This document shows positions 1 to 8,415 of a stretch of 64,000 nt of DNA, piece after piece (position 1 is the first letter of the stretch; each line of letters starts with the position of its first letter). Made by a program: the position numbers and the translations under genes. The notes under the pieces are model-generated. The model was not told the DNA's origin. It made no database searches and was given only the letters and a program-made list of their open reading frames with translations. Where the stretch lies: contig NZ_CP123584.1 in assembly GCF_045277565.1 (NCBI RefSeq), forward strand, positions 124,001-188,000, written 5' to 3'. The stretch is from Aliisedimentitalea scapharcae (GTDB taxonomy: Bacteria > Pseudomonadota > Alphaproteobacteria > Rhodobacterales > Rhodobacteraceae).

Positions 1-765
1 GATCTCCTTGACCACACCTTCGAGCGTGTTGTTCTCGCCGATGAACTGGGCAACAAAACTGTTCTGGGGCGCTTCGTACAGCTCATCTGGCGGCGCCAGC
101 TGCTGAATCACACCGTCGTTGAACACGGCGACACGGTCTGACATGGTCAAAGCTTCGGTTTGGTCGTGGGTCACATACACCACGGTAATACCCAAACGGT
201 GGGCCAAATGGGTAATCTCGAACTGCATCTTTTCCCGCAGTTGCTTGTCCAGCGCGCCGAGCGGTTCGTCCATCAGAACCAGTTCCGGTTCGAACACAAG
301 CGCACGGGCCAGGGCGATCCGCTGTTGTTGGCCACCCGACAACTGTGCGGGACGTCGCCCACCAAAGGCACCCATTTCAACCATATCCAGGGCGCGTTTG
401 ATTTTTTCTTCACGTTCAGATTTGCCGAACTTGCGCACTTCCAGAGGAAAGCTGAGGTTCTCCGCAATGGTCATGTGCGGAAACAGGGCATAGTTCTGAA
501 AAACCATGCCAATGCCGCGCTTGTGCGGCGGGATGTTGTTAATCGGACGCCCGTCAAGGCGAATTTCGCCATGGGTGGCTGTTTCAAACCCGGCCAGCAT
601 CATCAGGCAGGTGGTTTTACCCGACCCTGACGGCCCCAACATGGTAAGGAATTCGCCCTTGGGCAATTGGAGGTTAAGATCTTTGACGACAAGCACCTCG
701 CCGTCATAGCTTTTCTGAACGCGTTCGAACTCCACGAACGCGTTGTTATTCGATGCATCAGCCAA
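1..765 (-). CDS. Polyamine-type ABC transporter ATPase (PotA-like), partial
   Basis: The reading frame is open to the left edge, so the C-terminus is missing. About 255 residues are visible. They include the Walker A motif GPSGSGKTT, the Q-loop FQNYALFPH, the signature LSGGQQQR, the Walker B segment LVLMDEPLGALD and the H-loop VTHDQ, followed by the start of the regulatory domain. This is the layout of PotA/CysA-type importer ATPases that energise uptake at the inner membrane. No ATG is in frame near the N-terminus. A TTG at 765, six bases after GGGGAG, is the best start I can see. The neighbouring aminotransferase on the same strand suggests an amine or amino acid substrate. Its partner permease genes must lie outside the window. 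Confidence 0.88.
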   Translation of the reverse strand, partial: MADASNNNAFVEFERVQKSYDGEVLVVKDLNLQLPKGEFLTMLGPSGSGKTTCLMMLAGFETATHGEIRLDGRPINNIPPHKRGIGMVFQNYALFPHMTIAENLSFPLEVRKFGKSEREEKIKRALDMVEMGAFGGRRPAQLSGGQQQRIALARALVFEPELVLMDEPLGALDKQLREKMQFEITHLAHRLGITVVYVTHDQTEALTMSDRVAVFNDGVIQQLAPPDELYEAPQNSFVAQFIGENNTLEGVVKEI

Positions 766-1105
766 ATCAGGCTCCCCGTCTATGTTCCCGGCAGCTTGGC
801 GCTGCACTTGTTTTGATCTAATCACACCCAGCATAGGTAACGCTAGGTACGAATAAAATAAATTTCCGAAGCTTCGGTTACGTAAAAACTATGTTCTCGA
901 GCGTGAACTTCGGAAGTTCGTTGCTTTGGGGAGTTGATTACAATTCGCACCAGAGGCGGCGACTTTTTGCGACTCATTGATGACGATTTGCGCCGCGCAC
1001 ATGTCGCATTTGGTTCGGTTGCGCCCCCTATTCGTCTTTCAGGGACTGCAACCGATCCTGATGGCGAAGGACCAATTAACTGATTTCTCGGCTTTCTAGC
1101 AGATT
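766..1105. other. Intergenic region upstream of the partial ABC ATPase gene
   Basis: No gene is seen in this 340-base stretch. It carries the promoter side of the minus-strand ATPase gene and the tail of the aminotransferase gene. Two symmetric elements stand out: a perfect palindrome CCGAAGCTTCGG at 866-877, and GAACTT-CGG-AAGTTC at 905-919. Both share the core GAAG/CTTC and could be one operator or a weak hairpin. A TGATCTAAT element at 814-822 is described separately. Confidence 0.5.
814..822. promoter_or_regulatory. Possible GntR operator half (TGATCTAAT)
   Basis: TGATCTAAT differs by one base from TGATCAAAT, which occurs upstream of the aminotransferase gene (2543-2551) and upstream of the potF-like gene (3344-3352). 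All three lie in promoter regions of this polyamine locus. The link to the local GntR regulator is inferred. Confidence 0.3.
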
Positions 1106-2503
1106 TTAGGAGGCAGAGACCATCAACCCGTCGCCGGTGATCTGTTCAAGGCAGTCATCCAAGGCCAGACGCGCCCGTTTAATCATCAGGTCAATCTCGG
1201 ACCGAGAGATAACCAATGGCGGTGAGATCACCATCCGGTCGCCCACATGGCGCATGATAAGGTTGTTGGCAAAAGACTTCTCACGGCAAATCAGTCCAAC
1301 AGTCCCCTCGTCGGCGGCAAATTTGGCGCGCGTTTTCTTGTCCGGCGTCAATGCGATCGAAGCCATCATACCAACGATCTTAGCCTCGCCAACCAGCGGG
1401 TGATCTACCAGGCTTTCCCATTTTTCTTTTAGATAGGGGCCCGTGTCGACCCGAACCTGATCAACAATTTGCTCTTCTTCCAGAATTCGGATGTTTTCCA
1501 ATGCCACGGCAGCGGCGACCGGATGCCCGGAATAAGTGTAGCCATGATTGAATTCATCGCTGGCAATCACACCCGCGATCTCCTCGCTCACGACCGATGC
1601 TGCGATTGGCGCATAGCCAGAGCTCAGGCCCTTGGCGATGGTAATGATATCAGGCCTGATCCCCATGGTTTCACTGCCGAACCAATTTCCGGTCCGGCCA
1701 AAGCCACAGATGACCTCATCCGCGATCAACAGGATTTCATACTTGTCACAGATCCTTTGAATCTCGGGCCAATAAGTTTCCGGGGGCACGATAACCCCCC
1801 CGGCACCCTGCACCGGTTCTGCGATAAAGGCGGCGACACGGTCTTCGCCCAATTCCAGAATTGCGTCTTCCAAAGCACGCGCACGCGTCAAACCAAAGTC
1901 TTCGGGGGACGACTCTCCGCCTTCGGCCCACCAGTGAGGTTGCTCTATGTGATGAATGTCCGGAATCGGAATCCCGCCTTGTGCGTGCATTGCGGACATT
2001 CCACCCAAGCTGCCACTGCCAACGGATGATCCATGGTAGGCATTCTTGCGCGAAATGAAGATCGACTTATCCGGCTTGCCTTTCAAAGCCCAATAATGCC
2101 GAACCATGCGAATATTGGTGTCATTGGCCTCGGATCCCGAGCCGGCGAAAAACACATGGTTCAGATCACCCGGGGTGAGTTCGGCGATTTTGTCCGCCAG
2201 GGCAATCGCAGGAACGTGGGTGGTCTGAAAAAACGTATTGTAATACGGCAGCTCCCGCATCTGGCGTGCTGCAATATCTGCCAGTTCGTCCCGACCATAT
2301 CCGATATTCACACACCAAAGGCCGGCCATGCCGTCCAGAATCTCACAGCCTTCGCTGTCAGTCAGATACACACCCTTGGCGCGTGTGATCACTCGCACGC
2401 CCTTGTCAGCCAGTTCACCATTGGCGGTAAACGGATGCATATGATGGGCCGCGTCAAGGGCCTGCAATTCTTCCGTTGGCATGTGGTTTGTAATCGCGGT
2501 CAT
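1106..2503 (-). CDS. Class III aminotransferase, putrescine/polyamine-pyruvate type (SpuC-like)
   Basis: This 465-residue fold-type I PLP enzyme should move an amino group from an omega-amine to pyruvate, giving an aldehyde and alanine in the cytoplasm. The PLP lysine is in TIAKGLSSGY (about residue 291), with the cofactor aspartate in LLIADEVICGFGRTG before it. The N-terminal HPFT and GMAGLWCVNIGYG motifs are typical of the omega-aminotransferases related to SpuC, YgjG and taurine transaminases. I chose ATG 2503 (MTAITNH) because AGGAG lies about ten bases upstream; a TTG two codons earlier is possible. It sits between a PotA-like gene and a GntR regulator, next to a PotFABC-type operon, so putrescine or a related amine is the likely substrate. 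Taurine or beta-alanine cannot be excluded. Confidence 0.8.
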   Translation of the reverse strand: MTAITNHMPTEELQALDAAHHMHPFTANGELADKGVRVITRAKGVYLTDSEGCEILDGMAGLWCVNIGYGRDELADIAARQMRELPYYNTFFQTTHVPAIALADKIAELTPGDLNHVFFAGSGSEANDTNIRMVRHYWALKGKPDKSIFISRKNAYHGSSVGSGSLGGMSAMHAQGGIPIPDIHHIEQPHWWAEGGESSPEDFGLTRARALEDAILELGEDRVAAFIAEPVQGAGGVIVPPETYWPEIQRICDKYEILLIADEVICGFGRTGNWFGSETMGIRPDIITIAKGLSSGYAPIAASVVSEEIAGVIASDEFNHGYTYSGHPVAAAVALENIRILEEEQIVDQVRVDTGPYLKEKWESLVDHPLVGEAKIVGMMASIALTPDKKTRAKFAADEGTVGLICREKSFANNLIMRHVGDRMVISPPLVISRSEIDLMIKRARLALDDCLEQITGDGLMVSAS

Positions 2504-2542
2504 CTGCAAGCAACTCCTGAATTCGAGATACTAGCCACAATA

Positions 2543-2551
2543 TGATCAAAT
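2543..2551. promoter_or_regulatory. Possible GntR operator (TGATCAAAT) before the aminotransferase gene
   Basis: TGATCAAAT lies 40 bases upstream of the aminotransferase start codon. The identical nine bases recur at 3344-3352 before the potF-like gene. The core TGATCA is a palindrome. Binding by the adjacent GntR protein is inferred from position only. Confidence 0.35.
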
Positions 2552-2569
2552 TTTACGGTGTCAATCGAA

Positions 2570-3265
2570 TCAGTTGCCCTCTTCTAATCCCGTCACGACC
2601 TGATCCATACCCTGAGTCACGTCACGTTCCATTGCCAGCGCAGCCAATTCCGGATCACGTTTGCGCAGCGCGTCAATGACGTCCTTGTGACGGTCCGGAA
2701 AGCTCTGGGTGCCAAAGCGACCACACATCACCCGCAAAGAGGGGCCAAACCGAAGCCAAAGCCGATCTGCCAAGTCGGCCAAAATCGGAGCTTGGGCGTG
2801 GTCGTAGATAGTCGAATGGAATTGATAATTGTGATGCAGATAACCGGTGACATCCCCCGTATCAATCGCGTGATCCAATGCTGAGTCAATCCGCTCCAAT
2901 GTATCAATATCCGCCGCATTTATTCGAGTTGTAGCGCGTCGGGTAAGCTCGGTTTCTATTGTTTTTCTTGCATAAATCAGTTGTCGAACATCGTCCGCAG
3001 ACAATATCGGAACACTGACACGCCGATTGCCCTGAAAGATCAATGCACCATCGGATATCAACCTCCGAATGGCTTCGCGAACCGGAGTCATTCCGGCACC
3101 AAGTGAGCCGGTCAATCCCTGGATGGTAACAGCCTGTCCAGGGGCCAGTTCCCCAAACAGAATCTGTGCACGCAATGTCTTGTAAACCGTTTCATGCGCG
3201 GTCTGTTTCGAGCCGTTTTCGACCACGGTTTTCTCCGCTGCTAGGGGTTGCTCCACGTTACTCAT
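2570..3265 (-). CDS. GntR-family (FadR/FCD-type) transcriptional regulator
   Basis: The 231-residue protein has an N-terminal winged helix-turn-helix (about residues 25-90, with ARTVYKTLRAQILFGEL-like spacing and GMTPVREAIRRL, the recognition helix of GntR factors). An all-helical FCD ligand domain follows (about 95-220). The FCD metal/ligand residues can be seen in the E/D and H positions around HHNYQFHSTIY and DRHKDVIDALRKRD. The start ATG at 3265 follows AGAGGGAAA. It lies between the aminotransferase gene, same strand, and the divergent potF-like operon, so it most likely controls both in response to a polyamine or its carboxylic product. The ligand cannot be read from the sequence. Confidence 0.88.
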   Translation of the reverse strand: MSNVEQPLAAEKTVVENGSKQTAHETVYKTLRAQILFGELAPGQAVTIQGLTGSLGAGMTPVREAIRRLISDGALIFQGNRRVSVPILSADDVRQLIYARKTIETELTRRATTRINAADIDTLERIDSALDHAIDTGDVTGYLHHNYQFHSTIYDHAQAPILADLADRLWLRFGPSLRVMCGRFGTQSFPDRHKDVIDALRKRDPELAALAMERDVTQGMDQVVTGLEEGN

Positions 3266-3343
3266 TTTCCCTCTTTTGATCCTCGGCTGAACAAAGTTCC
3301 GACACCCAGTATCATAATTCTACTTGCCCCAAATGGCAAAACT

Positions 3344-3352
3344 TGATCAAAT
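3344..3352. promoter_or_regulatory. Possible GntR operator (TGATCAAAT) before the potF-like operon
   Basis: An exact copy of the nine-base element at 2543-2551. It lies between the GntR gene and the start of the solute-binding-protein gene, about 45 bases before that ATG. TGATCA is self-complementary. Operator function is inferred. Confidence 0.35.
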
Positions 3353-3396
3353 CCGATCAGCCGGACCCTGAAACCGGCACGAACAGGGAGACATTC

Positions 3397-4482
3397 ATGA
3401 CACTCAAAACGATGACCTTGACCGCCATCGTCGCTCTCGGCACCACTGCAGCATTTGCTGAAGAGGTTCGCGTTTATAACTGGTCCGACTATATTGATGA
3501 AGAGTTGCTGACCAAGTTCGAGGCAGAAACCGGCATTGATCTGATCTATGACGTGTTCGATAGCAACGAAGTTCTGGAAACCAAAATGTTGGCCGGCGGG
3601 TCGGGCTATGACGTCGTTGTGCCCAGCGGAACATTCCTACAGCGCCAAATTCAGGCGGGGGCATTCCAAAAGCTGGATTCGTCCAAATTGTCCAATGCCG
3701 GCAATCTGTGGGATCTGATCGAATCCCGCACCGCACAATACGACCCTGATAATGCCTATTCCATCAACTACATGTGGGGAACAACAGGCCTGGGGGTTAA
3801 CGTCGGCAAAGTCCGCGAAGTGTTGGGCGACGACGTTGCATTGAACAGCATGGATCTGGTGCTAAAACCCGAGAACATGGAAAAACTTGCCTCCTGCGGT
3901 GTCCACGTCCTGGATGCCCCGGCTGAAATCATTCCCATGGTTCTGCAGTATCTAGGCGAAAACCCGGACAGTCATGACAAGGATGTTATCGCCAAGGCCG
4001 AACCCGTCCTGATGGCCGTGCGCCCCCATATCCAGAAATTCCACAGCTCTGAATACATCAATGCGCTGGCCAATGGCGATATCTGTGTTGCCGTGGGGTG
4101 GTCTGGCGATATCCTTCAGGCCCGCGACCGTGCAGCCGAAGCGGAAAATGGCGTCGAGATCGAGTATCACGCATTCGCCGAAGGCTCATTGATGTGGTTT
4201 GACCAAATGGCGATCCCCGTCGATGCACCGAACCCGGATGCCGCACACAAGTTCCTGGACTTTATCTTGGACGCCGAAAATATGGCCACGGCATCGAACT
4301 ATGTCTATTATGCCAACGGCAACAAGGCGTCTCAGGAACATCTGGTCGAGGACGTGATCGGCGACACCGCAATCTATCCAGACGACACAACCATGAAAAA
4401 CCTGTACACCACGACCCCTTATCCGGTGAAAACACAGCGAACCGTGACGCGTTTGTGGACCAAAATCAAATCAGGTACCTGA
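3397..4482 (+). CDS. Putrescine/spermidine-type periplasmic binding protein (PotF-like)
   Basis: The 361-residue protein opens with a Sec signal peptide (MTLKTMTLTAIVALGTTAAFA). The mature part starts with EEVRVYNWSDYIDEELL, the characteristic N-terminus of PotD/PotF binding proteins. Further family marks are YDVVVPSG, YMWGTTGLGVNV and the late VGWSGDILQARD. It captures the amine in the periplasm and delivers it to the permease pair encoded downstream. The frame is open 18 codons further up, but ATG 3397 has AGGGAG seven bases before it and gives a proper signal peptide. It is the first gene of a four-gene uptake operon and is followed by a hairpin terminator, as is common when binding proteins are made in excess. 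The exact amine is not determined. Confidence 0.9.
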   Translation: MTLKTMTLTAIVALGTTAAFAEEVRVYNWSDYIDEELLTKFEAETGIDLIYDVFDSNEVLETKMLAGGSGYDVVVPSGTFLQRQIQAGAFQKLDSSKLSNAGNLWDLIESRTAQYDPDNAYSINYMWGTTGLGVNVGKVREVLGDDVALNSMDLVLKPENMEKLASCGVHVLDAPAEIIPMVLQYLGENPDSHDKDVIAKAEPVLMAVRPHIQKFHSSEYINALANGDICVAVGWSGDILQARDRAAEAENGVEIEYHAFAEGSLMWFDQMAIPVDAPNPDAAHKFLDFILDAENMATASNYVYYANGNKASQEHLVEDVIGDTAIYPDDTTMKNLYTTTPYPVKTQRTVTRLWTKIKSGT

Positions 4483-4495
4483 CCTGAAGTGTTAC

Positions 4496-4525
4496 ACAGG
4501 CGGGTTTTGAAACCCGCCTGTTTTC
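4496..4525 (+). terminator. Hairpin terminator after the potF-like gene
   Basis: A 12-base stem (4496-4507 with 4510-4521, arms ACAGGCGGGTTT and AAACCCGCCTGT) is closed by a very short loop and followed by TTTT. It probably lets only part of the transcripts continue into the ATPase and permease genes, so the binding protein is made in excess. Confidence 0.75.
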
Positions 4526-4594
4526 GTTTGTATTCCAACCACTTGACGCGCCGCACAGGCGCGGCTTGCGAAGCTGACCAAATTGGGGGTTTTC

Positions 4595-5722
4595 GTGACT
4601 TCATCCGTTTTTGCACCCTGGGAAGACCCCGAGGCCAGACCGCTGATCCATTTTCAGAATGTCACCAAACGATTTGGCGACTTTGTTGCCATCGACGATC
4701 TGACTCTGGACATCTTTGAACAGGAATTCTTTGCGCTGCTGGGCCCTTCCGGATGCGGCAAGACCACAATGATGCGCATGCTCGCGGGGTTTGAAACCCC
4801 AACTGAAGGCACAATCGAACTGGCTGGAAAGGACATCGCCCCGACACCACCAAACAAACGCGCCACAAACATGATGTTCCAATCCTATGCCTTGTTTCCG
4901 CATTTGTCTGTCTGGGAAAACATTGCCTTTGGCCTGAAACGGGAAGGCATGCCCAAAAACGACATTCATGATCGGGTCGAAGAGATGTTGCGTTTGACTC
5001 GGTTAGAGAAATTCGCCCGGCGCAAACCTCATCAGATTTCAGGTGGGCAGCGTCAGCGTGTGGCTCTAGCCCGATCTTTAGCCAAAGCCCCAAAGTTGCT
5101 GCTGCTGGACGAACCGCTGGGTGCCCTGGATAAAAAGCTGCGGCAGGACACTCAATTTGAACTGATGGACATCCAAGAGAAAACCGGAACCACCTTCGTC
5201 ATCGTCACCCATGACCAAGAAGAAGCCATGACCGTCGCATCCCGCGTGGCCGTCATGGATCATGGAAGGATCATCCAGGTTGCCACTCCGGATCGAATTT
5301 ATGAAACACCAAATTCTGTCTATGTCGCTGATTTCATTGGTGATGTGAACATTATCCAAGGCACAACTACGCCGAATGGCGAAGACAGCTACGCCATTCG
5401 CTGGGCCGAAGATCAGGCTCCGCTGCACGCCATTTCGAACAGTAGTTTTTCCGATGGGCAGACCTGCAATCTGGCAATTCGACCAGAGAAGGTGACCATC
5501 TCGGCTGAACGACCTGAAAACGCCGACAACACAGTGCAAGGGCGTATCCTGGACATTGCCTATCTCGGCAACATTTCGACTTACTATGTGGAATTGCCGT
5601 CCGGGGACACGATCAAGGCGCAGACGGCCAATACCCGGCGTATCGCGCGTCGCAGTTTTACATGGGAAGACACTGTTTGGTTGTCCTGGACGGCAACCGC
5701 AGGCGTTCTATTGGCTGAATGA
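4595..5722 (+). CDS. Polyamine ABC transporter ATP-binding protein (PotA/PotG-like)
   Basis: The 375-residue ATPase has Walker A GPSGCGKTTMMR, Q-loop FQSYALFPHLSVWENIAFGL, signature ISGGQRQRVALARSL, Walker B LLLLDEPLGALD and the H-loop VTHDQEEAM. A C-terminal TOBE-type regulatory domain follows from about residue 260, with LAIRPEKVTI. It couples ATP hydrolysis to import through the two permeases encoded immediately downstream. The start is uncertain: GTG 4595 follows GGGGG at five bases; a TTG at 4583 is in frame upstream. Its stop overlaps the permease start by four bases, which implies translational coupling. It is a paralogue of the partial ATPase at the left edge. Confidence 0.9.
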   Translation: MTSSVFAPWEDPEARPLIHFQNVTKRFGDFVAIDDLTLDIFEQEFFALLGPSGCGKTTMMRMLAGFETPTEGTIELAGKDIAPTPPNKRATNMMFQSYALFPHLSVWENIAFGLKREGMPKNDIHDRVEEMLRLTRLEKFARRKPHQISGGQRQRVALARSLAKAPKLLLLDEPLGALDKKLRQDTQFELMDIQEKTGTTFVIVTHDQEEAMTVASRVAVMDHGRIIQVATPDRIYETPNSVYVADFIGDVNIIQGTTTPNGEDSYAIRWAEDQAPLHAISNSSFSDGQTCNLAIRPEKVTISAERPENADNTVQGRILDIAYLGNISTYYVELPSGDTIKAQTANTRRIARRSFTWEDTVWLSWTATAGVLLAE

Positions 5723-6603
5723 TGCGCCGTTTTGTTCTGATCGCCGTTCCGTATCTATGGCTTCTAGCCCTATTTTTGGTGCCGTTTGTCATCGTCCTCA
5801 AAATCTCGCTGAGTGATGCGGCCCTGGCCCGCCCCCCGTATTTTCCACAATTCTCATGGGATGAAGGGATCGGAGCGCTGCTGTCCCAGTTGGACTTCGA
5901 AAATTTCATTTTTCTAACTGAAGATGATCTGTATTGGAAAGCCTATCTAAGCAGTCTTAAAATCGCATTGATTTCAACGGTCCTGACGCTGTTTGTCGGC
6001 TTCCCGATCGCCTATGGCATGGCGCGTGCGCCATCCGAGTGGCGCCCGACGTTGATGATGCTGGTCATCCTTCCCTTTTGGACCAGTTTTCTGATCCGGG
6101 TCTATGCCTGGATGGGGATTCTCAGCAACGAAGGTTTTCTTAACCAATTTCTGCTGTGGATTGGTGTGATTTCCACTCCGTTGACCATTCTGAACACCAA
6201 CACGGCTGTCTATATCGGGATTGTCTATACTTATCTGCCATTCATGATTCTGCCGATCTATTCTGCCTTGGAACGCCTGGACGGGTCATTGATCGAAGCC
6301 GCCGAGGATCTCGGGTGCTCTCGCCTGACTGCATTCTGGATGGTTACCATTCCCCTATCTCGACCCGGGATTATCGCAGGTTCGTTTCTCGTCTTTATCC
6401 CTGCATTGGGTGAATTCGTGATTCCATCGTTGTTGGGCGGTTCCGGCACTTTGATGATCGGCAAGGTTCTGTGGGAAGAGTTCTTCTCGAATCGCGATTG
6501 GCCCGTTGCCAGCGCAGTAGCTGTTGTCCTGTTGCTGATCCTTGTGATTCCGATCGTTTTGTTCCAGCGCAACCAGCAGAAACAGCAGGAGGCGGAACAA
6601 TGA
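5719..6603 (+). CDS. Polyamine ABC transporter permease 1 (PotB/PotH-like)
   Basis: The 294-residue inner-membrane protein has about six hydrophobic segments. It starts with a first membrane helix (YLWLLALFLVPFVIVLKISL) and carries the EAA-loop sequence EAAEDLGCSRLTAFWMVTIPLS that contacts the ATPase. The PYLWL...LVPF start and the loop before it are typical of PotB/PotH. The start codon overlaps the stop of the ATPase gene (ATGA); a second ATG follows directly. Its own stop overlaps the next permease gene, so ATPase and both permeases form a coupled unit. Confidence 0.92.
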   Translation: MMRRFVLIAVPYLWLLALFLVPFVIVLKISLSDAALARPPYFPQFSWDEGIGALLSQLDFENFIFLTEDDLYWKAYLSSLKIALISTVLTLFVGFPIAYGMARAPSEWRPTLMMLVILPFWTSFLIRVYAWMGILSNEGFLNQFLLWIGVISTPLTILNTNTAVYIGIVYTYLPFMILPIYSALERLDGSLIEAAEDLGCSRLTAFWMVTIPLSRPGIIAGSFLVFIPALGEFVIPSLLGGSGTLMIGKVLWEEFFSNRDWPVASAVAVVLLLILVIPIVLFQRNQQKQQEAEQ

Positions 6604-7415
6604 ACAGGTTCAGTTGGTTCAACGTCGTTTCTCTGACTTTGGGGTTTGCGTTTCTCTATATCCCGATGATCATCCTGATCATCTTCAGCTTCAACGAAAG
6701 CAAGCTGGTCACAGTCTGGGCCGGATTCTCGACCAAGTGGTACGGTGAGCTGATCCAGAACGAGGCCTTTTTGAGTGCGGCTTGGGTGACGCTGAAGGTA
6801 GCGGTCCTCTCATCAACCATTGCGACGGTGCTTGGCACGATGGCTGCCTATGTGATGGTGCGTAGTGGCAGGTTCCTGGGGAGAACGTTATTTTCAGGAA
6901 TGATCTACGCGCCACTGGTGATGCCCGAAGTGATCACCGGACTGTCTTTGCTGTTGTTGTTCATCGGCATTGGTCTGGACCGGGGCGTGTTGACCATCGT
7001 TCTGGCACATACCACATTCTCCATGTGCTATGTATCGGTAGTCGTGTCTTCTCGGCTGGTTACATTTGACAGGTCTCTTGAGGAAGCCGCCCTGGACTTG
7101 GGATGTTCTCCAGGAGAAGCCTTTCGATTGGTGACGCTGCCAATTATCGCGCCTGCCGTAATTTCGGGATGGCTGTTGGCCTTTACCCTATCGCTGGATG
7201 ATCTGGTCATTGCTTCCTTTACGTCCGGCCCCTCTGCGACCACTTTGCCGATCAAGATTTTTTCGGCCGTTCGCCTGGGGGTTAGTCCGGAAATCAACGC
7301 CCTTTCCACAATCATGATTGCCATTGTCACAGTCGGTGTACTGACTGCATCTCTCGTCAGTAAACGTCAGACGTTAAAACAAAAACGCGATGAACAGGAA
7401 GCCGCGCGCGCATGA
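6600..7415 (+). CDS. Polyamine ABC transporter permease 2 (PotC/PotI-like)
   Basis: The 271-residue partner permease begins MNRFSWFNVVSLTLGF and has the PotC-type FLYIPMIILIIFSFNESK segment. The EAA loop EEAALDLGCSPGEAFRLVTLP is followed by SLDDLVIASFTSGP, a strongly conserved stretch in PotC and PotI. The start at 6600 overlaps the previous stop (ATGA) and is preceded by AGGAGG. The open frame runs 43 codons further upstream, but that part is inside the preceding gene. It completes a potF-A-B-C-like operon and is the last gene before a convergent kinase gene. Confidence 0.92.
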   Translation: MNRFSWFNVVSLTLGFAFLYIPMIILIIFSFNESKLVTVWAGFSTKWYGELIQNEAFLSAAWVTLKVAVLSSTIATVLGTMAAYVMVRSGRFLGRTLFSGMIYAPLVMPEVITGLSLLLLFIGIGLDRGVLTIVLAHTTFSMCYVSVVVSSRLVTFDRSLEEAALDLGCSPGEAFRLVTLPIIAPAVISGWLLAFTLSLDDLVIASFTSGPSATTLPIKIFSAVRLGVSPEINALSTIMIAIVTVGVLTASLVSKRQTLKQKRDEQEAARA

Positions 7416-7424
7416 CAAATCACA

Positions 7425-7456
7425 GAGTCCGTTTGGTATTCGAAGAAAACGGGCTC
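7425..7456. terminator. Likely terminator between convergent permease and kinase genes
   Basis: A 10-base stem with one G-T pair (GAGTCCGTTT with AAACGGGCTC) and a 12-base loop lies between the convergent stop codons. There is no long T-run on either side, so termination strength is uncertain. Confidence 0.45.
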
Positions 7457-7473
7457 TTCGACTCAATACCCAC

Positions 7474-8367
7474 TCAGGCCCTACGCAAGGCTTCTAATTC
7501 CAGATACATCGCGTCCAGATATTCCTGTTGCCCTTGTTCAGTTTTCCACAAGCAATAGGCCGCCATTCTCCAGTGGAACCAAGGCTTCAACAGTTGAAAA
7601 CGCTCTACCACTTGCCGGTCAGGGTAGGCCTGAAAGAAAGCCTCTTCTTCTTGGTCGGACAAGGGCGTACCGCGGTACAACAATTGCATCGCAGGTGACG
7701 CGAAAATTGCCAGATCTTCAGCCGGATCGCCCAAAACGGGGCATTGCCAGTCGATCAATGTCAATGTCCCATCATGTTCCACAATGTTCCCTGGAACAGG
7801 ATCACCGTGAATAAATGTTATAAAGTTGGTTTTGGGGACAGAAACCAACGGGCGTGCATCCTGAATCTGTTGCCGTACAGCCCCGAAACAACGGTCCAGA
7901 ATGTAAAACGCTGCAGTGCCAATTTGTTGGCTACCATTTGGACCTTTTGGCGATGTTCCAAAATACGGTTGGTCGTGCAGTCTTCCCAAAAGTTGTGCAA
8001 CATGCTCTGCGCCTCTGCGCCACGTATCCCCCGTCACATGTGTGTAAAGAATCCATCTTCGCCCCTCGAATGCACCTTCATCCAGCAACCTGGGAGCCAT
8101 TCCGGTTCCAGCCAGCGCCTTGAGGCTGGATACTTCGCGATCGGGGTCATTGGAAAACAACGGGTTACGCGAACCTAGCCCATATAATTTTAGGACGCAG
8201 CTTGTTTTTCCCAGAACTCGCCAGACGTAATTGGAGCGACCACCAACCAAAGGCTGAAGGCTATCGGATGGCACCAGGACACCCCGGCCAACCAGCCACG
8301 CAAAGAACCGGGCTTCGTACTCTGTTTGCAAACCTGACAGACTACCGCTCCCACAATCGGGTGCCAC
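7474..8367 (-). CDS. Phosphotransferase of the APH/choline-kinase fold
   Basis: The 297-residue cytoplasmic protein has the catalytic signature of the aminoglycoside phosphotransferase/choline kinase fold: FIHGDPVPGNIV (catalytic Asp and the metal-binding Asn) followed by LTLIDWQCPVLGDPAEDLA (metal-binding Asp). An N-terminal lobe with LVGGRSNYVWRV and VLKLYG corresponds to the nucleotide-binding region. The gene probably starts at GTG 8367; no ATG fits. The substrate is unknown; choline, homoserine, thiamine or sugar kinases share this fold. It lies alone between the polyamine operon and the flagellar cluster, so context does not help. A resistance role is not supported by anything here. Confidence 0.75.
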   Translation of the reverse strand: MAPDCGSGSLSGLQTEYEARFFAWLVGRGVLVPSDSLQPLVGGRSNYVWRVLGKTSCVLKLYGLGSRNPLFSNDPDREVSSLKALAGTGMAPRLLDEGAFEGRRWILYTHVTGDTWRRGAEHVAQLLGRLHDQPYFGTSPKGPNGSQQIGTAAFYILDRCFGAVRQQIQDARPLVSVPKTNFITFIHGDPVPGNIVEHDGTLTLIDWQCPVLGDPAEDLAIFASPAMQLLYRGTPLSDQEEEAFFQAYPDRQVVERFQLLKPWFHWRMAAYCLWKTEQGQQEYLDAMYLELEALRRA

Positions 8368-8415
8368 CCGAAGTCCCCGGCGGCAAACAGGAGCGGTTTA
8401 TAGAATCATCGCCTG

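Noticed and set aside
7474..8367. Aminoglycoside resistance gene
   Set aside because: The kinase fold is shared by many metabolic kinases, and nothing in the context suggests resistance or mobility.
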